51,640 nucleotides of DNA from Nitrospirota bacterium (lineage in GTDB: Bacteria; Nitrospirota; Nitrospiria; Nitrospirales; Nitrospiraceae): contig JAGWTI010000013.1 in assembly GCA_028876065.1 (NCBI GenBank), positions 1 to 51,640 on the forward strand, in the 5' to 3' direction. Each line of letters opens with the position of its first letter. The stretch's first letter is position 1. Positions 35,960-44,192 of this stretch are shown piece after piece. Made by a program: the position numbers and the translations under genes. Under the pieces are notes generated by a model. It saw only the letters and a program-made list of their open reading frames with translations, was not told the DNA's origin and did not search any database.

Positions 35960-37142
35960 ACCGGACGGCAAGACGGGAGTCGGCCAGGCCGGCTCCGCTC
36001 CTGATGTCGCGCTGATCCTCTTGAACAACAGCGGGATCGGAGGGACAGAGCGGCGCTTCGCCCAGGTCTACCGAGGACTCAGAGCCCGTGGCGTCTCCGT
36101 GTCGCTGGTGATCAACGAATCGTTGCAGCAACGGCTTGTCCGGTCCGGGTTGTTGGAGCCGGATGAGGCGGCGTTGGTCGTGAAGGAGCCGGTGGGCAAG
36201 GTGGCCCATACGTGGCGCAAGGCGGACTATGGCCTGGCCTGTGTAAGCGTCGGCTGGTGGCTGTTGAAAACCAAGCCCAAGGTCATGCATCTGGTGCTGG
36301 GCGGGGCCTATGTGACGCTGCCGGCTCAGGCGTTGGGCTGGGCGCCGCCGGCCGTCTTGTCTCTCGTCTGCCCGAGCCTGCGGGACCTGGTCGGGTCTGC
36401 CTCTGGCCTGTGGCTGTACCGGTCGGCGCTCAAGCGCGCGGCTTTCGTGGACGCCCTGACTGAGTCGGTGGGAGTTATGGCTGAGGCGGAAGGAGCAGCT
36501 CCGGATCGGATTCGGGTCTCGTCCGGCAGTTGCGTGGACACGGATCGGTTTCGGCCTGCTCGGGCCAAGAAGCCCTGGGTCGTCTTTTCCGGCCGCCTGA
36601 TCGACGAGAAGAATCCGTTGCTGTTCGTGGAGGCCTGTGCGCGCGTCCATCGGCTGGTGCCGGAGGCCCGCTTCTTCCTGTTGGGGAACGGACCCCTACG
36701 CCGCCCGGTCGAGGAATCGATCAGACGGCACAAGCTGGACGCCTGCACCGACGTGGGCTGGCGGGACGAGGTGCAGGAGATCCTCGGACCGGCGCTGCTG
36801 TTCGCCTCCCTCCAGCGCATGGATAATTACCCGTCCCAGGCTTTGCTGGAAGCCATGGCCTGCGGGGCCTCGGTGGTTGCGACGGACGTGGGGCTGACGG
36901 GAAAGCTGGTCGACGATACGGTCGGGCTGCGGGTTCCGGCCGATCCGGTTTCCGTCGCCGAGGCCCTGGTCCGGCTCCTGGCCGATCCGGAGCGAACGCA
37001 GATCCTGGGCGAGCGGGGACGGGAACGGGTGCTGCGCGAGCACAGTCTGGATGCCTATTTGACGCATCTCGAAGGGCTTTACGCAGCGGCGGGGGAATCG
37101 GGCGCGCAGCCGGCCTATGCCTCGGCTGAGGCGCGGCGATAA
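35952..37142 (+). CDS. GT4-family glycosyltransferase C
   Basis: A 396-residue GT-B enzyme. Its N-terminal acceptor domain contains LILLNNSGIGGTERRFAQVYRGL, the donor domain has VVFSGRLIDEKNPLLFVEA, and the nucleotide-sugar site reads MDNYPSQALLEAMACGASVVA. The GTG start at 35952 has AGGAG 5 bases upstream and overlaps the amidotransferase stop by eight bases. The longer open frame from 35862 lies inside the upstream gene. Sugar specificity is unknown. Confidence 0.84.
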   Translation: MIEPDGKTGVGQAGSAPDVALILLNNSGIGGTERRFAQVYRGLRARGVSVSLVINESLQQRLVRSGLLEPDEAALVVKEPVGKVAHTWRKADYGLACVSVGWWLLKTKPKVMHLVLGGAYVTLPAQALGWAPPAVLSLVCPSLRDLVGSASGLWLYRSALKRAAFVDALTESVGVMAEAEGAAPDRIRVSSGSCVDTDRFRPARAKKPWVVFSGRLIDEKNPLLFVEACARVHRLVPEARFFLLGNGPLRRPVEESIRRHKLDACTDVGWRDEVQEILGPALLFASLQRMDNYPSQALLEAMACGASVVATDVGLTGKLVDDTVGLRVPADPVSVAEALVRLLADPERTQILGERGRERVLREHSLDAYLTHLEGLYAAAGESGAQPAYASAEARR

Positions 37143-37151
37143 GGACCGACG

Positions 37152-38219
37152 ATGTTTCTGCTGATCTTGACCTTCCTCCTGGCCTTTTTCCTCTCCCTCT
37201 ACGGGGTGCCCGTGGCCCGCGCGGCTGCGCTCAAGTACGGCATTGTGGACAGCCCGGACGGGCGGCTCAAGCATCAACGCGAGCCCGTGCCCTATCTGGG
37301 CGGACTGGCGATCTACCTGGCCTTCCTGATCAGCCTGGCCTTCACCTTCGAGTTTCGCCACGACGTGCTGGGCATCGTCCTGGCCGGGACCCTGGTCCTC
37401 CTGCTGGGCCTGATCGACGATTTCGGCGTGCTCTCGCCGAGCATCAAGCTGATGGGGCAGTTCCTGGCCGTCTTCGTGCTGATCAAAAGCGGCATCCGGG
37501 TGAATATTGCGGTCCTGCCGGATTGGCTGGACCTGGCGCTGACGGTGGTCTGGATGCTGGGCATCATCAATGCGTTCAACCTTCTGGATATCATGGACGG
37601 GCTGGCGGCGGGGGTCGGGTTCGTCTGTGCGGCCTGTCTGCTCACCGTGGCGTTGCTGAACGGAGACCAGACTCTGGCCTTCATGCTGACGGCTCTGGCC
37701 GGGAGTCTGTTGGGCTTCCTGCGCTACAACTTCCGCCCCGCCCTCATCTATATGGGCGATGCCGGCGCCATGTTCATCGGGCTGATGCTGGGCGCGGTGT
37801 CGATGATCGGTCAGTACCAGGGGAGCCATCCGCTGGCCTTGCTGAGCCCGGCGTTCATCCTGGGGGTCCCGCTCCTGGACACGATCTTCGTCATCTACAT
37901 GCGGCTGTCGCGCGGCGTGCCGGTCTTCATGGGCAGTCCCGATCATTTGGCCTTGCGCTTGCGGCGCCACGGATTTCCGGTGCCGGTCGTGGTGAGCCTC
38001 ATGTACGGAGCCTCGACTGTGCTGGGCGGAATCGGGCTGGCGCTTCTGTTCGTCGACATGCAACTGGCGGCGGCGTTGGTCGGCCTGACGGGATTGGCCT
38101 TCATCGTGACGACGCTCGTGATGAAGCGCGTGGACGTGACCGTGCCCGGTCCGATGCAGGCCGCCGGGCCAGTCGTGGCGGTTCCCGCGGACGTCCGGGA
38201 AGAGCGGGTGCCGTCATGA
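37152..38219 (+). CDS. wecA: Undecaprenyl-phosphate N-acetylhexosamine-1-phosphate transferase (WecA/TagO-like)
   Basis: A polytopic enzyme of the MraY/WecA superfamily, 355 residues with about ten membrane spans. It attaches the first sugar phosphate to undecaprenyl phosphate and so starts the glycan. The diagnostic cytoplasmic motifs are all present: LGLIDDFGVLSP (Asp pair), NAFNLLDIMDGLAAG, GDAGAMFIG and the basic/His motif SPDHLALRL. It is the only initiating transferase in the window, so it is the likely start point for the ABC-exported chain. Confidence 0.9.
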   Translation: MFLLILTFLLAFFLSLYGVPVARAAALKYGIVDSPDGRLKHQREPVPYLGGLAIYLAFLISLAFTFEFRHDVLGIVLAGTLVLLLGLIDDFGVLSPSIKLMGQFLAVFVLIKSGIRVNIAVLPDWLDLALTVVWMLGIINAFNLLDIMDGLAAGVGFVCAACLLTVALLNGDQTLAFMLTALAGSLLGFLRYNFRPALIYMGDAGAMFIGLMLGAVSMIGQYQGSHPLALLSPAFILGVPLLDTIFVIYMRLSRGVPVFMGSPDHLALRLRRHGFPVPVVVSLMYGASTVLGGIGLALLFVDMQLAAALVGLTGLAFIVTTLVMKRVDVTVPGPMQAAGPVVAVPADVREERVPS

Positions 38220-39577
38220 TCGTGATCGTCGGCGCCGGTCTCGCCGGCCTCAGCACCGCCGCCCATTTGGCCAGGCCCTACCGGATCTGTGAGCGGGATC
38301 ACGAAGCCGGCGGGCTCTGCCGGTCCTACGAAATGAAGGGGTTCACCTTCGACATGACCGGCCATCTCCTGCATTTTCGCCAGGCGGAGATCAAGGCCCT
38401 GGTGGAAGGGTTGTTGGAGGGTAGGCTGGAGCGGCACGTCCGCCGGTCGTTCATCTACTCCCACCGGACGTACACGGAATATCCGTTCCAGGTGAATACC
38501 TATGGGCTGCCGCCGGAGGTCGTCCGGGACTGTCTGCTGGGGTTCATCGCCACGTTGGCCAAGCCCTCCGGAGAGGCGGCGAAGGAGCCGTCGTTCAAGG
38601 CCTGGATTCTCGACAACCTGGGAGAAGGCATCGCCAGGCACTTCATGGTGCCGTTCAACGAAAAGCTCTGGCAGGTGCCGCTGGATGAGCTGACCTCGGA
38701 CTGGGTCTCCTGGCTGATTCCCAAACCGGACATCAAGGATGTGATCAACGGGGCCCTGGGCATCAAGGACAAGGCCTTCGGCTATAACCCGACGTTCCTC
38801 TATCCCAAGCGGGGCGGCATCGACGCCTTGCCGAAGGCGTTTCTGCCGCGCGTGCCGGACATCCAGTATGGAACCGAGCTGGTGGAACTCGACACGCAGC
38901 GCCGTCGGGCGACCGTTCGGACGGGACAGAACGGCTCGCGCGTGCTGGAGTACGAGAAGCTGGTCTCCACGATCCCGATCCCGGAGCTGGTGAAACGGTG
39001 CACGGATGTGCCGAGAGACCTCCGGGAGGCGGCGGAGGGGTTGCGCTGCGTGTCGGTCTACAGCGTCAACCTGGGGGTGGCGCGCGAGCGGGTCACCGAC
39101 ATGCATTGGATTTACTTCCCGGAGCCGGACTATCCGTTCTACCGGGCCGGCTTTCCGATGAACTTCTCGCCCGGCCTGGGCCCGTCCGGCTGCAGCTCGC
39201 TGTACGTGGAGATCTCGCATCAGCCGACGGAAGCGCTGGCGTCGGACGACGTGCTCAAGCGGGTCCGGGGCGGGCTGGAACGGGCCGGCATCTTCACCGC
39301 GAAGGATGAACTCGTCGCGGCCGACGTGCGCGACATCCGCTATGCCTATGTCCTCTTCGACCGGCATCGGGCCAGAGCCCTGCCGGCGATTCTTCAGGAA
39401 TTGGAACGGCGCGGCATCCATTCCATCGGCCGCTACGGCCGTTGGGAACATACGTCCATGGAGGACGCGATCGGGCAGGGCAAGCAACTGGCGGAGCAGC
39501 TCAATCGGCAAGGGGACCCGGCGCAGAGCGGGCCACGGCCGGCGGCCGCCGCAGGCAGGGCCGGAGCCAATCCATGA
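38216..39577 (+). CDS. FAD-dependent oxidoreductase, UDP-galactopyranose-mutase-like
   Basis: A 453-residue flavoprotein with the FAD-binding motif IVIVGAGLAGLSTAAHLA followed by CERDHEAGGLCRSYE. A UGM-like region (FDMTGHLLHF, MVPFNEKLWQVP, YPKRGGIDALP) and the C-terminal flavin motif IGRYGRWEHTSMEDAI follow. This group is annotated as UGM-like or protoporphyrinogen-oxidase-like and is common in O-antigen loci. True UGM would ring-contract UDP-Gal to UDP-Galf. This one is more distant, so the substrate is open. It overlaps wecA upstream and a GT4 gene downstream. Confidence 0.72.
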   Translation: MIVIVGAGLAGLSTAAHLARPYRICERDHEAGGLCRSYEMKGFTFDMTGHLLHFRQAEIKALVEGLLEGRLERHVRRSFIYSHRTYTEYPFQVNTYGLPPEVVRDCLLGFIATLAKPSGEAAKEPSFKAWILDNLGEGIARHFMVPFNEKLWQVPLDELTSDWVSWLIPKPDIKDVINGALGIKDKAFGYNPTFLYPKRGGIDALPKAFLPRVPDIQYGTELVELDTQRRRATVRTGQNGSRVLEYEKLVSTIPIPELVKRCTDVPRDLREAAEGLRCVSVYSVNLGVARERVTDMHWIYFPEPDYPFYRAGFPMNFSPGLGPSGCSSLYVEISHQPTEALASDDVLKRVRGGLERAGIFTAKDELVAADVRDIRYAYVLFDRHRARALPAILQELERRGIHSIGRYGRWEHTSMEDAIGQGKQLAEQLNRQGDPAQSGPRPAAAAGRAGANP

Positions 39578-40779
39578 ACGAGCCGATCGCCGTCGCGCAC
39601 CTCATCACCAAGCTGGAACTGGGCGGAGCGCAGCAGAACACTCTGTTTACCGTGTCGCATCTGAGCCGCGACCGGTTCCGCCCGATGCTGCTGACGGGGG
39701 AACCGGGGCTGCTCGATGCCGAGGCGGCAGCTTTGCCCGGTGTGGCGTTCTATCAGGTGCCCTCGATGGTCCGTCCCATCAACCCGCTCATGGACCTGCT
39801 GGCCCTGATGGCGTTGACGCGGCTTCTGGCCAAGCTCAAGCCCGCGATCGTCCATACCCACAGTTCCAAGGCGGGGATTCTCGGCCGTGTGGCGGCCAGG
39901 CTGGCCGGGGTGCCGGTCATCGTCCACTCCATCCACGGCTTCGGATTTACGCCTGCCCACGGTCCGCTGGCGCGGCGGTTCCTCGTGACGTTGGAGCGGT
40001 TGGCTGCGCGCGTGACGACCGGATTCATCGCCGTGTCGGAGGCCAACCGTCGGCAGGGTGTGGCGCTCGGCCTGTTTTCCGCGGATCGTTGCACGGTCGT
40101 CCGGAGCGGGATCGATCTGGACCTGTTTCGCAACGTCCGGGTGAGTCGGCCGGCCAAGCGACGCGAATTGGGTTTGGACCAGAACCGGCCGGTCGTCGGC
40201 ATGATCGCCCCGTTCAAACCGCAAAAGGCCCCGCTGGATTTTGTGCGTATGGCGGCGCTGGTGCAGGAGGGCAGGCCGGATGCGCAATTCCTGTTGGTCG
40301 GCGATGGAGAGCTGCGGAGCGCCGTCGAGGCGGAGATCGCCAAGTTGGGCCTGGCCGGTTCCGTTCATGTAGCCGGCTGGCGGCGGGACATTCCGGACGT
40401 CATGCATTGTCTGGATGTCTTGGTCCTGACGTCGCGCTGGGAAGGGTTGCCGCGGGTCTACCTGGAGGCGTTGGCGAGCGGCGTGCCGGTCGTCGGGACG
40501 AGGGTGGACGGGGCCGCAGAGGTGATCCACGACAGCGTCAACGGGTATTTGGCGGAGCCGGGCGACGTGCGGGGCCTGGCCGAACGGGTCCTGTCGCTCC
40601 TGAACCGTCCGGAGGAGGCGGCCCGCATGGGCCAAGCGGGCCGGTCGCTGCCCGGTGAGTTCGACATCCACGAGATGGTCCGGCAACAGGAGCGGGCCTA
40701 CGAGCAGTGGCTGGCCGCAACGAGAAACGAGAAGTCCTTGAGCCGGGCGGCAGCCTATGGTACACCAACAAAGAATTGA
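39574..40779 (+). CDS. GT4-family glycosyltransferase D
   Basis: The 401-residue product begins AHLITKLELGGAQQNTLFTVSHL and contains VHTHSSKAGILGRVAARLAGVPVIVHSIHGF, typical of EpsD/PelF/WbpH-like GT4 enzymes. The donor half has VGMIAPFKPQKAPLDFV and TSRWEGLPRVYLEALASGVPVV, with the EX7E pair. The ATG overlaps the flavoenzyme stop. The last 25 residues are non-conserved and lead into a low-complexity spacer before the aminotransferase. Confidence 0.87.
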   Translation: MNEPIAVAHLITKLELGGAQQNTLFTVSHLSRDRFRPMLLTGEPGLLDAEAAALPGVAFYQVPSMVRPINPLMDLLALMALTRLLAKLKPAIVHTHSSKAGILGRVAARLAGVPVIVHSIHGFGFTPAHGPLARRFLVTLERLAARVTTGFIAVSEANRRQGVALGLFSADRCTVVRSGIDLDLFRNVRVSRPAKRRELGLDQNRPVVGMIAPFKPQKAPLDFVRMAALVQEGRPDAQFLLVGDGELRSAVEAEIAKLGLAGSVHVAGWRRDIPDVMHCLDVLVLTSRWEGLPRVYLEALASGVPVVGTRVDGAAEVIHDSVNGYLAEPGDVRGLAERVLSLLNRPEEAARMGQAGRSLPGEFDIHEMVRQQERAYEQWLAATRNEKSLSRAAAYGTPTKN

Positions 40780-40854
40780 GTGATTGAATCATTGGCTCAT
40801 CGGGGCATTGGTTCAATGAGGCAATGGCACGATGATGCAATGGGGCAATTCCAG
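40780..40854 (+). repeat. Degenerate short-period spacer before the wbpE-like gene
   Basis: This stretch is built from variants of CATTGG, TTCAATG and GCAATGG repeated at irregular 9-15 base steps. It is open in the aminotransferase frame, so an annotation could extend the protein into it (ATG 40840 also in frame). The translation is not family-like. It looks like decayed simple repeat. Confidence 0.45.
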
Positions 40855-41973
40855 ATGAACGTTCCCTTGTTGGACCTGAAAGCGCAATTCCTCGGGATCA
40901 AAAAAGAAGTCATGGACGTGGTCGAAACCGTCTGCGAGGAGCAGGGGTTCGTCCTGGGGCCACGCGTCGTGGAATTGGAGCAAGCCCTGGCATCGTACGT
41001 CGGCGCGTCCTACGCGGTCGGGGTCGCCTCCGGCAGCGACGCGCTCCTCTTGTCCTTGATGGCCGTGGGGGTCGGGCAGGGAGACGAGGTGATCACGGTG
41101 CCGTTCACGTTCTTCGCCACGGCCGGGGCCGTGTCGCGCCTGGGCGCCAAACCGGTCTTCGTGGACATCCGTCCGGACACCTTCAACCTCGACCCCATGC
41201 GGATCGAAGCCAAGATCACGGCCAAGACCAAGGCCATCATCCCGGTGCACTTGTTCGGGCAATGTGCCGAGATGGGGGCGATCAACGAGATCGCCACACG
41301 CAAGAAGCTCGCCGTGATCGAAGATGCGTGCCAGGCCATCGGCGCCATGCAGCACGGCGTCCGGGCCGGGGTGCTCGGCGATACGGGCTGTTTCAGTTTC
41401 TTCCCTTCCAAGAACCTGGGCGGGTTCGGGGACGGAGGACTGGTCACCATGAACGACGCCAAGCTCCACGATGCGCTGGCCATGCTGCGGGTGCACGGGA
41501 GTCGGATCCGCTACGTGCACGAACAGATCGGCATCAACAGCCGGCTGGACGCCTTGCAGGCGGCCATCCTGCGGGTCAAGCTCAATCACCTGGACCGGTG
41601 GACCGAAGGCCGCCGGCGCAACGCCGCCCGGTACGACAAGCTATTCGCCGAGACCCGGCTCATAGACCGGATCGCGACGCCCGTCACCCAGCCGGGCAAC
41701 TATCACGTCTTCAACCAGTACACGATCCGCGCCCAGCGGCGGGACGAGTTGAAAAACTTTCTCAAGGACCGGGGCATCGGGACGGAAATCTACTACCCCA
41801 TTCCCATGCACGAGCAGGACTGCTACCGGTTCCTCGGCCACAAAAAGGGAGACTTCCCCGTCTCCGAGCAGGCCTCGGCAGAAGCCTTGTCGCTGCCCAT
41901 CTTCGCCGAGCTGACCGACGCGCAGCTCGACTACGTCGTCGAGTCTATCAAGGCGTTCTACGACAAGCGCTGA
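40855..41973 (+). CDS. wbpE: DegT/DnrJ/EryC1 aminotransferase (WbpE/WlbC-like)
   Basis: A 372-residue PLP enzyme that transfers an amino group to a keto-sugar nucleotide. It begins VPLLDLKAQFLGIKKEV, has VASGSDALLLSLMA, and the PLP-binding lysine is K186 in FFPSKNLGGFGDGG. C-terminal motifs are IGINSRLDALQAAIL and GIGTEIYYPIPMH, close to the WbpE/WlbC/QdtB group. It would supply the 3-amino group for UDP-GlcNAc3NAcA and so complete the five-enzyme pathway started 25 kb upstream. It lies at the downstream end of the operon. Confidence 0.9.
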   Translation: MNVPLLDLKAQFLGIKKEVMDVVETVCEEQGFVLGPRVVELEQALASYVGASYAVGVASGSDALLLSLMAVGVGQGDEVITVPFTFFATAGAVSRLGAKPVFVDIRPDTFNLDPMRIEAKITAKTKAIIPVHLFGQCAEMGAINEIATRKKLAVIEDACQAIGAMQHGVRAGVLGDTGCFSFFPSKNLGGFGDGGLVTMNDAKLHDALAMLRVHGSRIRYVHEQIGINSRLDALQAAILRVKLNHLDRWTEGRRRNAARYDKLFAETRLIDRIATPVTQPGNYHVFNQYTIRAQRRDELKNFLKDRGIGTEIYYPIPMHEQDCYRFLGHKKGDFPVSEQASAEALSLPIFAELTDAQLDYVVESIKAFYDKR

Positions 41974-42042
41974 CCGCCCAGCCGATTTCTGGTTTCCCGC
42001 AAGAATTCAATCGGATAAGGGCGCCAATCGCCGGACGAATAA

Positions 42043-42071
42043 TTGCACCTTGATAAGATACTAACTAGTAT
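42043..42071 (+). promoter_or_regulatory. Promoter with overlapping palindromic operator before the lone SDR gene
   Basis: A -35-like TTGCAC (42043-42048) and a -10-like TAGTAT (42066-42071) are separated by exactly 17 bases. The perfect inverted repeat ATACTA-AC-TAGTAT (42058-42071) covers the -10 box, the usual place for a TetR- or MarR-type repressor. No regulator gene is adjacent. The region is AT-rich against its surroundings. Confidence 0.5.
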
Positions 42072-42124
42072 TAACCAATATGGACTTCAACCGGGCGGAC
42101 GGGATGGACGGGGAGGCAGGGATC

Positions 42125-42856
42125 ATGGGAACGCTTCAAGGGAAAGTGGCGATCGTGACCGGGGCGTCGAGCGGGATCGGACGGGCGATTGCCGAGCGGC
42201 TGGCGGCAGAAGGGGCGACCGTGGTGGTGAACTACAACCAGAGCGCCGACAAGGCCAAGGCGGTGGTGGCGGGGATCGAGGCCAAGGGCGGCAAGGCCGT
42301 GGCGGTCCAGGCGGACATGAGCCGGGTCGCGGAGGCCCGGCGGCTGGTCAAGGAGGCGGTGGCGAAGTTCGGGCAGCTCGATATCCTCGTGAACAATGCG
42401 GGGCTGTTCTTTCCCAAACCGCTGATCGAGACGACCGAGGAAGAGTTCGACCGGATCTTCGCGCTCAACGCCAAAGGACCCTACTTTGCGATGCAGGAGG
42501 CGGCCAAGGTCATCACGGACGGAGGGCGCATCGTGAACATCTCGACCTACGGGACGCATTTGGGGTTTCCCGGCGCCACCGCCCATCTGGGCAGCAAGGG
42601 CGCCTTGGAACAGTATACGAAAGGGCTGGCCCACGAACTGGCCCCGCGAGGCGTGACCGTCAACACCGTCTCGCCGGGGTTAACCGAAACGCACATGATG
42701 TCGGACCCGTTCCGTCAGGTCGGCATTCAGCTGTCGCCGTTCAAGCGCATCGGGGTACCGAAGGACATTGCCGATGTGGTGGCCTTCGTCGTGAGCGAGG
42801 AGGCGCGCTGGATGACCGGCCAGAATCTGCACGCCGGCGGCGGCGTGGTGATGTGA
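42125..42856 (+). CDS. Classical SDR oxidoreductase with atypical active site
   Basis: A FabG-like classical short-chain dehydrogenase of 243 residues. The cofactor motif TGASSGIG is at residues 12-19, ILVNNAG and NAKGPY follow, and the C-terminal VVAFVVSEEARWMTGQNLHAGGG is typical. The catalytic YxxxK is changed: His occupies the Tyr position (H154) before the conserved K158. The residue 13 before it is Thr, with Ser one place earlier. Activity may be altered or lost. GGGAGG precedes the ATG at 42125, and the upstream ATG at 42080 is less likely. It has its own promoter and terminator and is not clearly part of the glycan operon. Confidence 0.85.
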   Translation: MGTLQGKVAIVTGASSGIGRAIAERLAAEGATVVVNYNQSADKAKAVVAGIEAKGGKAVAVQADMSRVAEARRLVKEAVAKFGQLDILVNNAGLFFPKPLIETTEEEFDRIFALNAKGPYFAMQEAAKVITDGGRIVNISTYGTHLGFPGATAHLGSKGALEQYTKGLAHELAPRGVTVNTVSPGLTETHMMSDPFRQVGIQLSPFKRIGVPKDIADVVAFVVSEEARWMTGQNLHAGGGVVM

Positions 42857-42905
42857 GGGGCTGAGGTCGGGACAAACCGAGGCGGTGCGAGATGAGAGAG
42901 AATGA

Positions 42906-42940
42906 AACGGGGCCAGGCCGTTTGAAGGCCTGGCCCCGTT
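42906..42940 (+). terminator. Strong terminator hairpin, probably bidirectional
   Basis: A perfect 14-base stem (AACGGGGCCAGGCC / GGCCTGGCCCCGTT) with a 7-base loop lies between two convergent genes. CGGTTTTG follows on the plus side and an A-rich stretch precedes it, which would give a short T-run on the minus strand. It ends the SDR gene and likely the facing lipoprotein gene. Confidence 0.8.
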
Positions 42941-42978
42941 CGGTTTTGTGCTCGCGGTTGTTGTGCCGAGGTGACTGC

Positions 42979-43266
42979 TTAGCGGCCAGGCACGGCTTGG
43001 ATCAGTTTGCGATCGCCCTGATCCCGCGCGCAGCTTTGCTCGGCGATCATACGTTGCCCGGCGCTGGCATCGGCAGGAATTCTGGCCTGACAGGCTTGCA
43101 ACGTGTCTCCGACGGCGCCGGCCGCCATCGTGCTTCTTCCCGTCGCCACGGAAGGCGCGGCCGCTCCCGAAGATTGACGGACTTCCTCAGAAGGCATCTC
43201 GGCACAGCCTACGATCAGCGCCAGGGTTGCGACCATGACCATCGGTCCGATGAAGTGGGTGTTCAT
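42979..43266 (-). CDS. Small lipoprotein with conserved Cys pair
   Basis: A 95-residue product with a lipoprotein signal (MVATLALIVGC, lipobox ALIVGC). The tail contains two cysteines about 20 residues apart (QACQARIPADASAGQR ... SCARDQGD), which may form a disulfide. GGGAGGA lies 8 bases before the ATG at 43266. A longer frame starts at 43293 but lacks a ribosome site. I recognise no named family. Localisation to the envelope is the only safe inference. Confidence 0.7.
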   Translation of the reverse strand: MNTHFIGPMVMVATLALIVGCAEMPSEEVRQSSGAAAPSVATGRSTMAAGAVGDTLQACQARIPADASAGQRMIAEQSCARDQGDRKLIQAVPGR

Positions 43267-43766
43267 TGCTCGTTCCTCCCTTGTGGTACTCATGATTGGT
43301 GGTGGTACAGGAGCTTCGGAGACCGGGGAATCGATCGCGCATCGAATGGATTGGTGCGGCGCGAGAGATCAAACCGTCAGCGTGGCTCAACGTATCGGCC
43401 GCCATCCTGCCCCAGAAGCGAGGCGTGGGTCAACCGAATAGTGGCGAACGAGGTGTGATGTGGCGGGATGGCATGGCCGTTCGCTTCCGCACCTCCGGAG
43501 CAAAGACGCCTCGGCTGACGAAGGTCGGGCAGCGTCGGCTTCGCCACGATGCGATGGTGCTACTGTGCCGCCGGCACCATGCTATTAGCCGCTCGCCTCA
43601 TCGGACTAGAAGAACGGCGAGCGGCGCCCTCTCTGCCTTCTTGTATCCCGATTCCCGCCGTGGCGAAGGCCTCCCTGCCCATCCCTTCCACCCGCGTCAG
43701 AAGAGAGAGGGGGGGTATCGGGACAGGCCGTTTGTACAAGCCCGTTCCGGAGTCCAGTTGAGGGCA
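43267..43766. other. Intergenic stretch without a supported gene; degenerate repeat pieces
   Basis: No gene is supported here. It holds CCGCACCTCCGGAGC at 43487-43501, repeated exactly at 44496-44510, so the two copies bracket the toxin-antitoxin pair. From about 43676 to 43745 it holds a decayed relative of the REP-like element (CATCCCTTCCACCC, AGAGAGAGG, CGGGACAGG). A plus-strand open frame crosses this region and the antisense of the toxin, and is rejected. Confidence 0.5.
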
Positions 43767-44192
43767 TTATCGCCTAGGGCGTGCAAGCATGAGCGCAACA
43801 AAGCCTTCCTGCTCAAAATGTCGGTCCGATGTCAGGACGAGCGAAAGGCGATGTTTGCGTATGACGGTCATGGAGAGGCAGTCTGTCAGGCTGTAGCCTT
43901 TGTCGGGTCTGGCTTTGTATCAGACAAACGCGCTGTTGAAGAAGGTTCGGCTTTGCGGAATAACTTTGACCATCGGATTGTTCAGGATGGTCTCGACTGT
44001 TCTGATAGCGAAGGTGCGGATGTTGACGCCACTGTCGGCCAGAGCGTTCAAAAATTCCGTGAGAACGGCGTCGGTGGTAATCAGCCGGACTTGGCCGAGC
44101 GACGATGAAGCTTCGACCGCGGCTGCGTGGTGTTGATCGAAAGGGTTCGTGAGGGCGATCCAATATGCCGTGTCGGCAAAGACCTGCTTCAA
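43767..44192 (-). pseudogene. PIN-domain toxin interrupted by an in-frame stop
   Basis: The minus strand reads as a complete PIN-domain ribonuclease of about 141 codons, the normal length for a VapC-type toxin. Codon 91 is TGA (43920-43922). Before the stop the protein has VFADTAYWIALTNPFDQHH (Asp7) and TTDAVLTEFLNAL. In the same frame after it are YKARPDKGYSLTDCLSM and LTSDRHFEQEGF, which carry the remaining acidic metal-binding residues. A single nonsense change explains the break, and the rest of the frame is intact. The 90-residue fragment lacks two catalytic acids and should be inactive unless the stop is read through. Its start overlaps the antitoxin stop. Confidence 0.82.

Noticed and set aside
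42892-43458. 188-codon plus-strand open frame over the terminator and small lipoprotein gene
   Set aside because: It contains the terminator hairpin and is antisense to a gene with a signal sequence and ribosome site.
43920-43922. TGA in the PIN toxin as a selenocysteine codon
   Set aside because: No SECIS-like hairpin is evident next to it, PIN domains have no Cys/Sec at this position, and a nonsense mutation is simpler.
43296-44108. 270-codon plus-strand open frame over the PIN toxin region
   Set aside because: It is antisense to a recognisable PIN domain and crosses repeat pieces, with low-information composition.
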